From contig JAPLEH010000038.1 in assembly GCA_026391455.1 (NCBI GenBank), positions 1 to 64,000 of the forward strand: 64,000 bases of DNA. Reading direction: 5' to 3'. The DNA comes from Bacteroidota bacterium. GTDB taxonomy: Bacteria > Bacteroidota > Bacteroidia > Chitinophagales > Chitinophagaceae. The notes below the pieces were generated by a model. That model worked only from the letters and a program-made list of their open reading frames with translations. It was not told the DNA's origin and searched no databases. Position 1 is the first letter of the stretch; every line of letters begins with the position of its first letter. Shown here one piece after another: positions 32,311 through 41,560 of the stretch. The position numbers and the translations under genes are program-made.

Positions 32311-32877
32311 ATGCGAAAAATTACAGGGCTCTTACTGATATTCCAGTTTTTCTTCATATACCTGGCTGCCCAGAACACGGCAGCCCCGCCGGCTGATAAA
32401 TCGCCAATGGACATGAGTTATTTTCCTGTCAATTATCCGGTATTGAAGATACAGGACAAAGCCAGCGAGCCGCTGGCAGCCCGCGTGGTGTACAGCCGTC
32501 CACAACGGGCAGGCCGCACCGTATTCGGTGGGCTGGTTAAATACGGGGAGCTTTGGCGCATGGGTGCCAACGAGGCCACTGAAATCGAGTTTTATAAATC
32601 CGTGAAGATCGGTGGCAAAAAAGTGAGCAAAGGCCGTTATACATTATATGCTATTGTCAATGAAAACGACTGGACGATTATCATCAACAAAGAGACGGAT
32701 ACCTGGGGTGCTTTCAAATATGATGCGAAAAAAGATGTGGTACGGGCTACCGCTTCAGTGAAAAAAAACGAAACACCACTTGAATACCTGTCCATCTATT
32801 TTGAAAAAACAACCGGAGGATATAATCTTATTATTGCATGGGATACGGTAAAAGCCAGTTTGCCCGTTACTTTTTAA
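32311..32877 (+). CDS. DUF2911 secreted protein (copy 1)
   Basis: A 188-residue exported protein of the DUF2911 family (Bacteroidota, function unknown). A signal peptide is visible (GLLLIFQFFFIYLAAQ). The family core has SPMDMSYFPVNYPVLK, ARVVYSRPQRAGRTVFGGLV, KYGELWRMGANEATEIEFYK, GRYTLYAIVNENDWTIIINK and the closing AWDTVKASLPVTF. It probably forms a beta-sandwich in the periplasm. TACATTTG (32288-32295) 16 bases before the ATG is a likely -7 box. A second DUF2911 gene follows after 11 bases, so this is a tandem duplicate. Confidence 0.85.
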   Translation: MRKITGLLLIFQFFFIYLAAQNTAAPPADKSPMDMSYFPVNYPVLKIQDKASEPLAARVVYSRPQRAGRTVFGGLVKYGELWRMGANEATEIEFYKSVKIGGKKVSKGRYTLYAIVNENDWTIIINKETDTWGAFKYDAKKDVVRATASVKKNETPLEYLSIYFEKTTGGYNLIIAWDTVKASLPVTF

Positions 32878-32888
32878 CAACTGCTGAT

Positions 32889-33527
32889 ATGAAACATTTC
32901 TTTTTTGTATGTATAGCCGGTATGGCATTGTTACTTTCCTGCAATGAAAGTAAGAACACGAAAGATCAACCGGTGAAGCGCACCTCGCCCGACAGCGTAA
33001 ACCCGGTAAAGCCTAACCTGCCATCGGTAAATCCTTATGCTGTGGTAGATGTGTCACCCATGGATATGAGCTACTATCCGACAGATTACCCTAAATTAAA
33101 AATGGATAAAAAGGTCAGCGCTCCCCCGATGGCCCGGGTTATTTACAGCCGTCCGCATTTGCAGGGCAGGCATATTTTTCATGAAGTATTAAAATATGAT
33201 GAACCCTGGCGGCTGGGTGCCAATGAAGCTACTGAACTGGACCTCTACAATGATGTGACCATCATGGATAAAAAAATTAAAGCCGGACGCTATATCCTGT
33301 ATTGCATTCCCCATGCCAATAACTGGACCGTAATTCTCAATTCCAATATTGATAACTGGGGATTAGAACAGGATCCCAATCTCGATATAGCCCGTTTTAC
33401 CGTGCCGGTGATTCAAACAAAAAATAACCTGGAATTCTTTACCATGGTATTTGAGAAAAAAGACAAAGGTGCAGAGCTGCTGATGGCATGGGATAATGTG
33501 GAAGTACGACTACCCATTCAATTTTAA
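32889..33527 (+). CDS. DUF2911 lipoprotein (copy 2)
   Basis: A 212-residue DUF2911 protein. Unlike copy 1 it has a lipoprotein signal (FFFVCIAGMALLLSC, lipid Cys near residue 18) and a roughly 40-residue charged, Pro-rich linker before the domain. The core repeats the family segments: SPMDMSYYPTDYPKLK, ARVIYSRPHLQGRHIFHEVL, WRLGANEATELDLYND, AGRYILYCIPHANNWTVIL and AWDNVEVRLPIQF. The start at 32889 is chosen for the lipobox; an upstream ATG overlaps copy 1. It may be the membrane-anchored partner of the soluble copy. Confidence 0.85.
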   Translation: MKHFFFVCIAGMALLLSCNESKNTKDQPVKRTSPDSVNPVKPNLPSVNPYAVVDVSPMDMSYYPTDYPKLKMDKKVSAPPMARVIYSRPHLQGRHIFHEVLKYDEPWRLGANEATELDLYNDVTIMDKKIKAGRYILYCIPHANNWTVILNSNIDNWGLEQDPNLDIARFTVPVIQTKNNLEFFTMVFEKKDKGAELLMAWDNVEVRLPIQF

Positions 33528-33601
33528 TGACCGCATGGTTTTGATTCGCAAAAAAACTTCCTTCCAAAATGCTGCAGGGATCATCCAACTATATAAACCG
33601 A

Positions 33602-34390
33602 ATGCAATGGATCATTCAGGAAAACCTTATGAACCCTGATGATTTCAATGCCCTGAACAATGCATGCGCTGCGTTGAATATCCCCATTGAATATATAAAG
33701 ATCATTCCGTTCTCCGATGCTTTGCCGGAAGTGCAAAACAAGATTCCCTCCATTGTATACGGTTCCATTACGTTCAACCGGCTGGCAACAAAAGACCCCT
33801 TGCTTGCCAACGGCGTGTTTTATAATGAAGCTCTCTTTTCCATGGAGAATTATCTCAAACAATGGGGCCATCATATGCTGAATGAAGGGGCTGTAGTAAC
33901 CACGATCGCCGATTTTGTAAAGGAAGATTATGAAGATGAAAAACAGTTTTTTATTCGTCCCGATGATGACAATAAATCTTTTGCAGGCACAACAATGAGT
34001 TTCGGAGAGATTAAAAAATGGAAACAGGAGCTGGAAAAAGTAGGGTTCAGTGATCTCACCCCGGAAAGTAAAATCATAGCTGCGGCACCCATGGAATTTG
34101 CAGCAGAATGGCGTTGCTGGATCGTGAATAAAAAAGTGGTGGAGGCATCCCTGTACCGGAAACATTTTGTACTCACTAAAGAACGAGGATGCCCGCCGGA
34201 AGTCATCCATTTTGCAGAAGCCCGTTGTGCCGAATATACCCCGCATGATGTGTTTGTAATGGATATATGCCGCTGCGGAGATGCGTACTATATCGTTGAA
34301 TGCGGATGTATGAATGCCTGTGGTTTTTACAAAGCCGATATCAGCGTTATCATTGCTGCCGTATCCGGGTATTTTTATTCCAAACTATAG
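33602..34390 (+). CDS. ATP-grasp domain protein (DUF4343)
   Basis: About 262 residues. It resembles the ATP-grasp/DUF4343 group found in bacteria and phages, presumed to form a carboxylate-amine or thioester bond at the cost of ATP; the substrate is unknown. Seen are VKEDYEDEKQFFIRPDDDNK (the ATP-grasp Lys/Arg strand), FAGTTMSFGEIKKWKQELEK, MEFAAEWRCWIVNKKVVEAS, DVFVMDICRCGDAYYIVECG (metal-ligand acidic residues) and the closing MNACGFYKADISVII. The start at 33602 (MQWIIQENLMN) is preferred; 33569 adds 11 residues. It sits between the DUF2911 pair and asnB, all on the plus strand. Confidence 0.78.
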   Translation: MQWIIQENLMNPDDFNALNNACAALNIPIEYIKIIPFSDALPEVQNKIPSIVYGSITFNRLATKDPLLANGVFYNEALFSMENYLKQWGHHMLNEGAVVTTIADFVKEDYEDEKQFFIRPDDDNKSFAGTTMSFGEIKKWKQELEKVGFSDLTPESKIIAAAPMEFAAEWRCWIVNKKVVEASLYRKHFVLTKERGCPPEVIHFAEARCAEYTPHDVFVMDICRCGDAYYIVECGCMNACGFYKADISVIIAAVSGYFYSKL

Positions 34391-34436
34391 CCGTAAAATT
34401 TAAGGCTGGCAAGAAGATTATCAGGATATTTACACT

Positions 34437-36302
34437 ATGTGCGGAATTGCCGGTATCATACAAGCTGACCCAACTGTTTACTCCACAGAGCACCTGAAAA
34501 AAATGACCACCGTTCTGGCCCATCGCGGCCCGGACGGTGAGGGGCATTGGCAAAACGAATCAGGCCATGCGTTATTGGGCCATCGCCGCTTATCGGTCAT
34601 CGACCTTTCTGCCGGCGGAGCACAACCCCTTCATTACAGCACGCCTGCATCTGCACACCAGCGGTATACGATTGTACACAATGGGGAGATCTATAATTAT
34701 ATTGAAGTAAGGGAGAAGCTGATAAAAAAAGGATACACCTTTTACACACAAACTGATACCGAAGTAATAACAGCGGCCTATGATTGCTGGAAAGAAGATT
34801 GTGTGGATTATTTCGATGGCATGTTTGCATTTGCAATCTGGGATGATAAAGAGCGCGAGTTATTTGCCGCAAGGGATCGCTTTGGGGAAAAACCATTCTT
34901 TTACTTTTTTGATGGGAAACATTTCCTGTTCGCATCGGAAATGAAAGCACTTTGGGCGGCAGGTATAGTCAAAACTCCCAACCAGAAAATGCTTTTCAAT
35001 TTTATTACCATTGGGTATACGGGCAATCCCTCCCGGCCGGAAGAAACCTTTTATGAAAATATATATAAACTTCCCCCGGCATCTGTATTGAAATTTTCGA
35101 GTATTTATTTTCAGTATTCAGTACAAACTTATTGGGAAATTGACCCTGCTGCGCAACAGTCACTGCGCGAGGAAGAAGTCATGGATCAATTCCGGAACTT
35201 GCTGACCACTTCGGTAAAGAGAAGAATGCGAAGTGACGTACCCATCGGTACTTCACTCAGCGGTGGGCTGGATAGCTCTGCCATTACCGCCATCGCACAT
35301 ACATTGCAGGCCGAGAGCAACAGCCATACCTGTTTCACGGCTATTTTTCCGGGCTATGCAAAAGATGAACAGGCATATGCAAAGCAGGTGGCGGATACCT
35401 TTCAATTACAGCATCATACCGTTAGTCTTACCGGAGAACAACTGGTGCAGGATTGGGATCAACTCTGCCGGGTGCAGGAAGAACCCTTTGGTTCGGCAAG
35501 TATATATGCACAATACAAAGTATATGAACTGGCCGCTAAGCAAAACATAAAAGTATTACTGGATGGCCAGGGTGCAGATGAAACAATGGCCGGTTATCAT
35601 AAATATTATAAATGGTACTGGCAGGAGCTTTTCCGCAAAAGAAACTTATCCCGCAGCGGAGAGATCAGCGCTGCCAGAGCTTTGGGCATTGATGAGCCAT
35701 TTACCTACCAGAATAAGATAGCAGCCTATTTCCCTGCCTTTGCCAGTGTGGTGATGGAGCGTCATTATTTATTAAAGGCCATCCGCCACGAAGACTTATC
35801 CAAAGAATTTGTTCAATTGCAAAGCAAAGAGGCTTATTATACACCGCCCGAACATTTTGACCTCAATGGCGTATTGCTGTTCAATACCTGTACGCATGGA
35901 TTGGAAGAATTGCTCCGGTATGCAGACCGCAATGCGATGGCCCATGGCCGGGAAGTACGTCTACCCTTCTTATCACATGAACTGGTAGAATTTATTTTTT
36001 CACTTCCCTCCCATTATAAAATCCGGAAAGGATGGACCAAATGGCTGCTCCGGGAAACGATGAAGAAGCAATTACCTGAAAATATTACCTGGCGAAAAGA
36101 CAAAGTAGGATTTGAGCCTCCGCAAAAGGATTGGATGAATCATATTCCGATGAAGGAAGCCATTCAGGACGCAAAACATGTATTGGTACAGGCAGGGGTA
36201 CTCAACAAAGAAGTGCTGGCAAAAAAAACAGTGGCGCTGCCTGCTCATGCACCCGGTAATTATGACTGGAAATATCTGTCAGCAGCATTACTGTTTAAAT
36301 GA
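34437..36302 (+). CDS. asnB: asparagine synthase (glutamine-hydrolysing)
   Basis: A 621-residue cytoplasmic enzyme making asparagine from aspartate, glutamine and ATP. The class II glutaminase domain (1-about 210) starts with the nucleophile Cys2 (MCGIAGII) and has LAHRGPDGEGHW, GHRRLSVIDLS and IVHNGEIYNYIEVRE. The synthetase domain contains the PP-loop SLSGGLDSSAI (SGGLDSS at 275-281), DGQGADETMAGYHKYY and REVRLPFLSHELVEF. The length fits the long type common in bacteria, and many such paralogues act in envelope or capsule gene sets, so a role in free asparagine supply is likely but not certain. Confidence 0.92.
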   Translation: MCGIAGIIQADPTVYSTEHLKKMTTVLAHRGPDGEGHWQNESGHALLGHRRLSVIDLSAGGAQPLHYSTPASAHQRYTIVHNGEIYNYIEVREKLIKKGYTFYTQTDTEVITAAYDCWKEDCVDYFDGMFAFAIWDDKERELFAARDRFGEKPFFYFFDGKHFLFASEMKALWAAGIVKTPNQKMLFNFITIGYTGNPSRPEETFYENIYKLPPASVLKFSSIYFQYSVQTYWEIDPAAQQSLREEEVMDQFRNLLTTSVKRRMRSDVPIGTSLSGGLDSSAITAIAHTLQAESNSHTCFTAIFPGYAKDEQAYAKQVADTFQLQHHTVSLTGEQLVQDWDQLCRVQEEPFGSASIYAQYKVYELAAKQNIKVLLDGQGADETMAGYHKYYKWYWQELFRKRNLSRSGEISAARALGIDEPFTYQNKIAAYFPAFASVVMERHYLLKAIRHEDLSKEFVQLQSKEAYYTPPEHFDLNGVLLFNTCTHGLEELLRYADRNAMAHGREVRLPFLSHELVEFIFSLPSHYKIRKGWTKWLLRETMKKQLPENITWRKDKVGFEPPQKDWMNHIPMKEAIQDAKHVLVQAGVLNKEVLAKKTVALPAHAPGNYDWKYLSAALLFK

Positions 36303-36352
36303 CCTGAATTCGGCATCTTTGCATTCGATATTATCATTAATAAATTACAGAT

Positions 36353-37492
36353 ATGAAACCCGCTACAAAATATATTCATGCCGGAGCCAACCCTGATCCT
36401 TCTACCGGTGCCATCATGACCCCGATCTATCAAACGAGCACCTATGTACAGGAAGCACCGGCAGTAAATAAAGGATATGAATACGCCAGAAGTCAAAACC
36501 CCACCCGCAAAGCCCTGGAAGATGCGTATGCGGTGATAGAAAATGCGCAGTTTGCACTCGCCTTCAGCAGCGGAGTGGCGGCCACCGATGCAGTAATTAA
36601 ATTATTGGCGCCCGGCGATGAAGTAATTTGTGGTAACGATCTGTACGGTGGTTCCTATCGTTTATTTACCAAAGTGTTTGAACGTTTTGGTATCCGGTTC
36701 ATCTATGTGGATACCACCCATGCAGAAAACGTGCAGCATGCAGTAACAGCCCAAACCAAACTGATCTGGATCGAAACGCCCACCAATCCGCTCATGAATA
36801 TTACGGATATTGTGGCTGTGGCAGCCATTGCCAAAGCCGGTAATATTCTCCTTGCTGTTGACAATACCTTTGCTTCACCCGCACTGCAAAATCCGCTCGA
36901 TCTGGGTGCGGATATTGTGATGCATAGTGCTACCAAATACCTCGGCGGTCATAGCGATGTGATACAGGGTGCGCTGATGATGAATGATGCAGGTCTTCGT
37001 GAAAAACTTTATTTTATTCAGAAAAGCTGTGGCGCTGTTCCCGGCCCTATGGATTGTTTCCTCGTACTGAGAGGTATAAAAACACTGGGTATCCGTATGA
37101 AGGCACATTGTGAAAACGGCCGCATCATCGCTAACTGGTTGCGCAATCATCCCAAAGTAGGGAAAGTGTACTGGCCCGGTTTTGAAGATCATGCCGGTTA
37201 TGCGGTGGCTAAAAAACAAATGCGTGATTTCGGAGGAATGATCTCCTTTGAACTGAAAGATAACAGTGTGGAGGAAGCCAAACGGGTGCTTTCTTCCACG
37301 CATCTCTTCTCGCTGGCCGAAAGCCTGGGTGGCGTGGAATCATTGATCAATCATCCTGCTACAATGACACATGCTTCCATTCCCCGGGAAGAGCGGATCA
37401 AAAACGGATTGAGCGATTCACTCATTCGCCTGAGTGTGGGTATTGAAGACGCAGAAGACCTGATACAGGACCTGGAAAAAGCCATTGGCTGA
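36353..37492 (+). CDS. cystathionine gamma-synthase / gamma-lyase family PLP enzyme
   Basis: A 379-residue Cys/Met metabolism PLP enzyme. Substrate and cofactor segments are PIYQTSTYVQEAPAVNKGYE, YARSQNPTRKALEDA, FSSGVAATDAV, WIETPTNPLMNITD, VDNTFASPALQNPLDLGAD and the cofactor lysine at 195 in HSATKYLGGHSDVIQG. The C-terminus has LAESLGGVESLINHPATMTH. It could be the synthase (O-acyl-homoserine and cysteine), or the gamma-lyase of transsulfuration; sequence alone does not separate them. It is followed after 7 bases by the TIGR02757 gene. Confidence 0.93.
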   Translation: MKPATKYIHAGANPDPSTGAIMTPIYQTSTYVQEAPAVNKGYEYARSQNPTRKALEDAYAVIENAQFALAFSSGVAATDAVIKLLAPGDEVICGNDLYGGSYRLFTKVFERFGIRFIYVDTTHAENVQHAVTAQTKLIWIETPTNPLMNITDIVAVAAIAKAGNILLAVDNTFASPALQNPLDLGADIVMHSATKYLGGHSDVIQGALMMNDAGLREKLYFIQKSCGAVPGPMDCFLVLRGIKTLGIRMKAHCENGRIIANWLRNHPKVGKVYWPGFEDHAGYAVAKKQMRDFGGMISFELKDNSVEEAKRVLSSTHLFSLAESLGGVESLINHPATMTHASIPREERIKNGLSDSLIRLSVGIEDAEDLIQDLEKAIG

Positions 37493-37499
37493 TCGCTTC

Positions 37500-38264
37500 A
37501 TGAAAGAAAAAGATTTAAAAAAACTACTGGATAAGAAGGTTGATTATTACAATCAGCCTTCTTTTATTAAAGATGATCCCATCAGTATACCGCATCGGTT
37601 TTCCAAAAAACAGGATAAAGAGATCGCTGGTTTTTTCGCAGCGGTGTTTGCCTGGGGCAATCGTACCACCATTATCAACAAATCAGCAGAACTGATGGCA
37701 TTGATGGACCATGCACCCCATGCTTTCTGCACACAACATCAACCAGCCGATCTGAAAAAGCTATTAGGGTTCAAACACCGCACTTTTAACACAACCGATC
37801 TTTTGTATTTTATTGAATTCTTCCGTCAACATTATAGTCAACACAAAAGTCTCGAAAACGCATTCACCCGTGGTGGCGATACCATGGAAAAAATGCTGGC
37901 CGGCTTTCATCATTATTTCTTTTCCTTGCCTGATATACCAGCACGCACACGTAAGCATATTGCCACACCCGAGCGAAAATCGAGCTGTAAACGATTGAAC
38001 ATGTATTTGCGATGGATGGTACGTAAGGACAAAAAAGGCGTAGACTTTGGTATCTGGAATACCATTTCACCGGCACAACTCATCTGCCCTCTTGATCTGC
38101 ATGTGGCCCGGGTGGCAAGAGGCTTACAGATTCTGCAAAGAAAGCCTTCCGACTGGTTGGCCGCTACCGAATTAACAGACTACCTTCGTATCCTCGACCC
38201 GGAAGACCCGGTGAAATATGATTTTGCCCTCTTTGGAATGGGGGTGATGGAAAAATTCAGGTAA
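37500..38264 (+). CDS. TIGR02757 family protein
   Basis: A 254-residue protein of the TIGR02757 family, conserved in Bacteroidota. The family is often assumed to be DNA-repair related because its fold resembles HhH-type glycosylases; no activity is established. Characteristic segments are FIKDDPISIPHRFSKKQDKE, AAVFAWGNRTTIINKS, FKHRTFNTTDLLYFIEFFR, SSCKRLNMYLRWMVRKDKKG and LICPLDLHVARVARGLQILQ. The GNRTTI and CKRLNMYLRWMVR elements are typical of the DNA-glycosylase-like group. The start ATG at 37500 is chosen over an upstream TTG inside the preceding gene. Confidence 0.88.
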   Translation: MKEKDLKKLLDKKVDYYNQPSFIKDDPISIPHRFSKKQDKEIAGFFAAVFAWGNRTTIINKSAELMALMDHAPHAFCTQHQPADLKKLLGFKHRTFNTTDLLYFIEFFRQHYSQHKSLENAFTRGGDTMEKMLAGFHHYFFSLPDIPARTRKHIATPERKSSCKRLNMYLRWMVRKDKKGVDFGIWNTISPAQLICPLDLHVARVARGLQILQRKPSDWLAATELTDYLRILDPEDPVKYDFALFGMGVMEKFR

Positions 38265-38267
38265 TAC

Positions 38268-38585
38268 ATGAACCAGGAACTGGTACAGCATATCAATCAA
38301 TCGTTGGGCATTGCACTACAGTACACGGCCAATCTGAATGAACTGCAAGAGAAGCTGACTGTGCATGTCAATCACCTCATCAATACCGATTTTGACAAGC
38401 TGGTTTATTACCTCTATCGGATCGATGTGAACGAACAAAAGATGAGAAGCCTGCTATCACAAACGGCGGGCGAAAACGCCGCTTCTTCTATTGCAACGCT
38501 GATCATTGAAAGGCAATTACAAAAAATAGAAACCCGGAATCAGCATAAAGCAGATCCTTCCATTCCGGATGATGAAAAATGGTGA
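38268..38585 (+). CDS. conserved-looking small cytoplasmic protein
   Basis: A 105-residue helical protein that I do not recognise by function. It starts 3 bases after the TIGR02757 stop, so it is cotranslated with it. No signal or membrane segment is present. Two amphipathic helices are seen, around HINQSLGIALQYTANLNELQ and FDKLVYYLYRIDVNEQKMRS, with a C-terminal IIERQLQKIETRN and a charged tail. The last helix could form a coiled coil. It converges on the lipase gene with only 5 bases between stop codons. Confidence 0.72.
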   Translation: MNQELVQHINQSLGIALQYTANLNELQEKLTVHVNHLINTDFDKLVYYLYRIDVNEQKMRSLLSQTAGENAASSIATLIIERQLQKIETRNQHKADPSIPDDEKW

Positions 38586-38590
38586 TGGGT

Positions 38591-39625
38591 TTATTCTTCC
38601 AGTGGTTTCTCCCCGAGTAATTGAGCATACATGTCCACCTTGTGAAAACGATACGCCCGGTCGAAAATTGCATCGGTTGATAATGGCGTTGCCGGCAATG
38701 TATCCGCTTTATTTTCCAAAACACGGAGGTGAAGATTGCTTTGTATGTATTGATTCGTTTCGTTGATCACGTTCGTTTTCTTCAGAATTTCTCCTGCCAG
38801 GCTGAGTAAGCTTTCTGCTTTTATATCCGCACTCACACCGCCCAGGCTTAATTTACCGATCTGCAATACACTGTCGAGCCCGGTCAGTTTTGCAAGCTCA
38901 CTGATCCGTTCCAGATCAGGAAATGCTGGCGCAATATCCAGTGAAGAAATATATCGTTCGCCCTCCGGAAATTTACCTTCAACATCTTTGATAAAGGCTG
39001 CGTTGCCTGCGGCAGGAGCACCAAAAGTGATGAGTTGCAACCCCACCTTTTTTTCTGCCGGAAGTTCTTTCTTCAAATAAGAGGCGAACGGATAAGCCAG
39101 ATTTCCTCCAAGACTATGACCGGTAATGACCATACTTGCATGAGCGGGGATCTTCTGTTCCATAAACTCACGAATGGTAAGTCCGGTGCGTATATCTTTC
39201 AGCCGAAGCAGGTTTTGAAATCCGGTCCAGGCACCCAGGCTTATATAAGCTTCTTTGACAGAGTCGGTATAATTCCAGGGTTTGATGCGGAATATATTAA
39301 AGTCCTGCAGAATGAAATTCTGAAATCCTTCATTGCTGAATTCAATAACAGAACCCCGGATCACCAAAGCATATTGCTCCGTTTCTTTTTTCCGAACAAT
39401 GATAGCATAATTTCCATCTACGGCTGCCGGCACAAACACCGTTTCATAAGCCGGAGCATATTTTGCCAGTGCTGCATCCGAACTGTCTTTATAGATGACC
39501 TGGTTCAGGCGCACTACGTCCTTTGCAGTGAGAAATGGAGCATCCACCGGCTCTTTCTTTCCATCTTTACAGGAAGAAAGAACCACAATGACTGTCAGAA
39601 AAATTATATACCGGAGTTGGCGCAT
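38591..39625 (-). CDS. class 3 lipase-like lipoprotein
   Basis: A 344-residue alpha/beta hydrolase of the class 3 lipase group. The signal MRQLRYIIFLTVIVVLSSC with lipid Cys at 19 makes it a lipoprotein. The nucleophile lies in VITGHSLGGNLAYPFASYLK (GHSLGG); upstream are IIVRKKETEQYALVIRGSVI and ISLGAWTGFQNLL. Asp in LDIAPAFPDL and a C-terminal His (YRFHKVDMY) are candidates for the other triad members. It probably hydrolyses lipid esters at the cell surface. It is a single gene followed upstream by the fatty acid hydroxylase on the same strand. Confidence 0.85.
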   Translation of the reverse strand: MRQLRYIIFLTVIVVLSSCKDGKKEPVDAPFLTAKDVVRLNQVIYKDSSDAALAKYAPAYETVFVPAAVDGNYAIIVRKKETEQYALVIRGSVIEFSNEGFQNFILQDFNIFRIKPWNYTDSVKEAYISLGAWTGFQNLLRLKDIRTGLTIREFMEQKIPAHASMVITGHSLGGNLAYPFASYLKKELPAEKKVGLQLITFGAPAAGNAAFIKDVEGKFPEGERYISSLDIAPAFPDLERISELAKLTGLDSVLQIGKLSLGGVSADIKAESLLSLAGEILKKTNVINETNQYIQSNLHLRVLENKADTLPATPLSTDAIFDRAYRFHKVDMYAQLLGEKPLEE

Positions 39626-39693
39626 GATCTTGAAGTATATAGCTGAAGATACCGCCTGAAAAATGATTAAACGAAATAAGAAAAAGCAGCAGC

Positions 39694-40365
39694 TTACTTA
39701 TCTTTCTTTTCAAACATCAGTTCCTTTACTTTCTCTTTATCTTCTTTTTCCCTTTTCAGGTCGAACATGGTACCGAAAATATGATCCCAGAGTGTGGAGC
39801 TTACGCCATACCCATTATGTTCATTCTTATAGTGATGCAGGTGATGGTTTCTCCATAATCCTTTCATCCATTTGAATGGAGGATTCCAGGCGTGTATAGC
39901 ATAGTGCATAGTACCATACATCAGGTATCCCAATAAAAAACCGGGGAAGAACATGAAGGCGTAGGATCCCATAATGAGGTACATCAATCCGAATAATGTA
40001 GAGGAAATGATGATGCTTGGTACCGGTGGCATGAACAGCCGCTGCTTATCACGGGGATAATGATGGTGATTGCCGTGAAGGGTATATACAAATTTGGTGG
40101 CACCGGGAGTTTTGGGTATCCAATGAAAAATAAAACGATGCGCTATATATTCAAAAAAGGTCCAAAACAACATACCTGCCAGAAACACTAACAGGATGGT
40201 GCCGGTACTGTAATTGTATTTAGTGGCCGCCAGGTAAATGATATAAGAAAGGATTGGAATATACATACCCCAGATCACCAGCGGATTTGCTTTGGTAAGC
40301 ATTTCCAGAAAATCATTTTTAAACAAACGCGCCTGCCCTTTATTATGTATTTTTTCAAAATGCAT
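39694..40365 (-). CDS. fatty acid hydroxylase / sterol desaturase superfamily protein
   Basis: A 223-residue membrane di-iron enzyme. The His boxes are visible: FEYIAHRFIFHW, LHGNHHHYPRDKQR, GTMHYAIHAW and WRNHHLHHYKNEHNGYGVS, with LWDHIFGTMFD closing the domain. Hydrophobic segments lie at about 31-48, 57-75 and 108-155. The pattern matches fatty acid 2-hydroxylases, which in Bacteroidota would act on sphingolipid or sulfonolipid acyl chains; that assignment is inference from the subgroup. The start ATG at 40365 gives the usual length. Confidence 0.88.
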   Translation of the reverse strand: MHFEKIHNKGQARLFKNDFLEMLTKANPLVIWGMYIPILSYIIYLAATKYNYSTGTILLVFLAGMLFWTFFEYIAHRFIFHWIPKTPGATKFVYTLHGNHHHYPRDKQRLFMPPVPSIIISSTLFGLMYLIMGSYAFMFFPGFLLGYLMYGTMHYAIHAWNPPFKWMKGLWRNHHLHHYKNEHNGYGVSSTLWDHIFGTMFDLKREKEDKEKVKELMFEKKDK

Positions 40366-40530
40366 GGCGCAAAGATAGAGAAATCCCGGTTGAGGCCATC
40401 AACCGGCGGGGGCAGGTTTAACCTGATTTTAATCAAACCCCGGCTTATTGTCAAACCCTTGAATATGACAGGGTTCGGTAGTCTCTTGTGCGGTTAAAAT
40501 AACTACCTTAGCGGTCAAAACAGAACGGCT

Positions 40531-41538
40531 ATGAAACTGGTATCTTATATTCAGGATGAACATGAAAATCTGGGTGTGCTGATCAATAACACCATTTACA
40601 ATATGGAAGTATTGCACCCCGATCTGCCCAACAGCATGAGTATGTTTTTAAATTACTGGGAAGAAAGCTTTCCCATTGCGCAGGCGGGTGAACTGTTGCT
40701 GCGGGAAGGTACCCGTACCACCAATAAAGGTATTCCGTTGCAGGAAACAAACCTGCTGGCTCCTGTACCTTTTCCTACCAGTTGCCGTGATGGATATGCG
40801 TTTCGCCAGCATGTGGCCGCAGCCCGGCGCAACCGCAAAGTGGACATGATCCCCGAGTTCGATCAGTATCCGATCTTTTATTTTACCAATCATCATAGCA
40901 TACAAGGCCCCGGCGATATCAACTGCATGCCCGATCATTTTGAAAAACTCGATTTTGAACTGGAAGCTGCCGTCGTTATTTGTAAGCATGGCAGAAATAT
41001 TAAAGCGGCTGAAGCCGATCAGTATATCGGTGGCCTGATGATCATGAACGATATGAGTGCCCGCAGGCTGCAAATGGAAGAGATGTTGTTGAATCTTGGT
41101 CCCGCAAAAGGGAAAGATTTCTCTACCGTCATAGGGCCCTGGCTGGTAACACCGGATGAACTGGAGTCATTTGAAATTCCCGCCAAAGAAAATCATACCG
41201 GTAAAAGCTGGAACCTGCGCATGCAATGCCGGGTCAATGGCATACAGGTAAGCGATGGCAATCTGGGCGATATGGACTGGACCTTTGCAGAAATTATTGA
41301 ACGTGCGTCGTACGGAGTTAACCTGTACCCCGGTGATGTGATCGGCAGTGGTACGGTAGGAACGGGTTGCTTCCTGGAACTGAATGGTACCGGCAAGCTC
41401 AACGATCCCAACTATGCCGAGCAATGGCTGCAACCCAATGATGTGGTGGAAATGGAAATTGATGGCTTAGGCATTCTCAGCAATACCATCATCGCAGAAG
41501 AAACAGATTGGAGCATTCTGAAACAAAAGAAAATATAA
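40531..41538 (+). CDS. fumarylacetoacetate hydrolase family protein
   Basis: A 335-residue cytoplasmic metal-dependent hydrolase. The FAH fold is indicated by VPFPTSCRDGYAFRQHVAAA, IFYFTNHHSIQGPGD, the metal-binding LDFELEAAVVICKHGRN (Glu ligands), MIMNDMSARRLQMEE, KGKDFSTVIGPWLVTPDELE and YPGDVIGSGTVGTGCFLEL. Such enzymes cleave fumarylacetoacetate or related acylpyruvates in aromatic compound breakdown. The next gene, a flavin reductase family protein 22 bases downstream, is a frequent companion in tyrosine/tryptophan degradation clusters, supporting a catabolic role. Confidence 0.92.
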   Translation: MKLVSYIQDEHENLGVLINNTIYNMEVLHPDLPNSMSMFLNYWEESFPIAQAGELLLREGTRTTNKGIPLQETNLLAPVPFPTSCRDGYAFRQHVAAARRNRKVDMIPEFDQYPIFYFTNHHSIQGPGDINCMPDHFEKLDFELEAAVVICKHGRNIKAAEADQYIGGLMIMNDMSARRLQMEEMLLNLGPAKGKDFSTVIGPWLVTPDELESFEIPAKENHTGKSWNLRMQCRVNGIQVSDGNLGDMDWTFAEIIERASYGVNLYPGDVIGSGTVGTGCFLELNGTGKLNDPNYAEQWLQPNDVVEMEIDGLGILSNTIIAEETDWSILKQKKI

Positions 41539-41560
41539 CCCGGGGGCTACGGCAACAACT

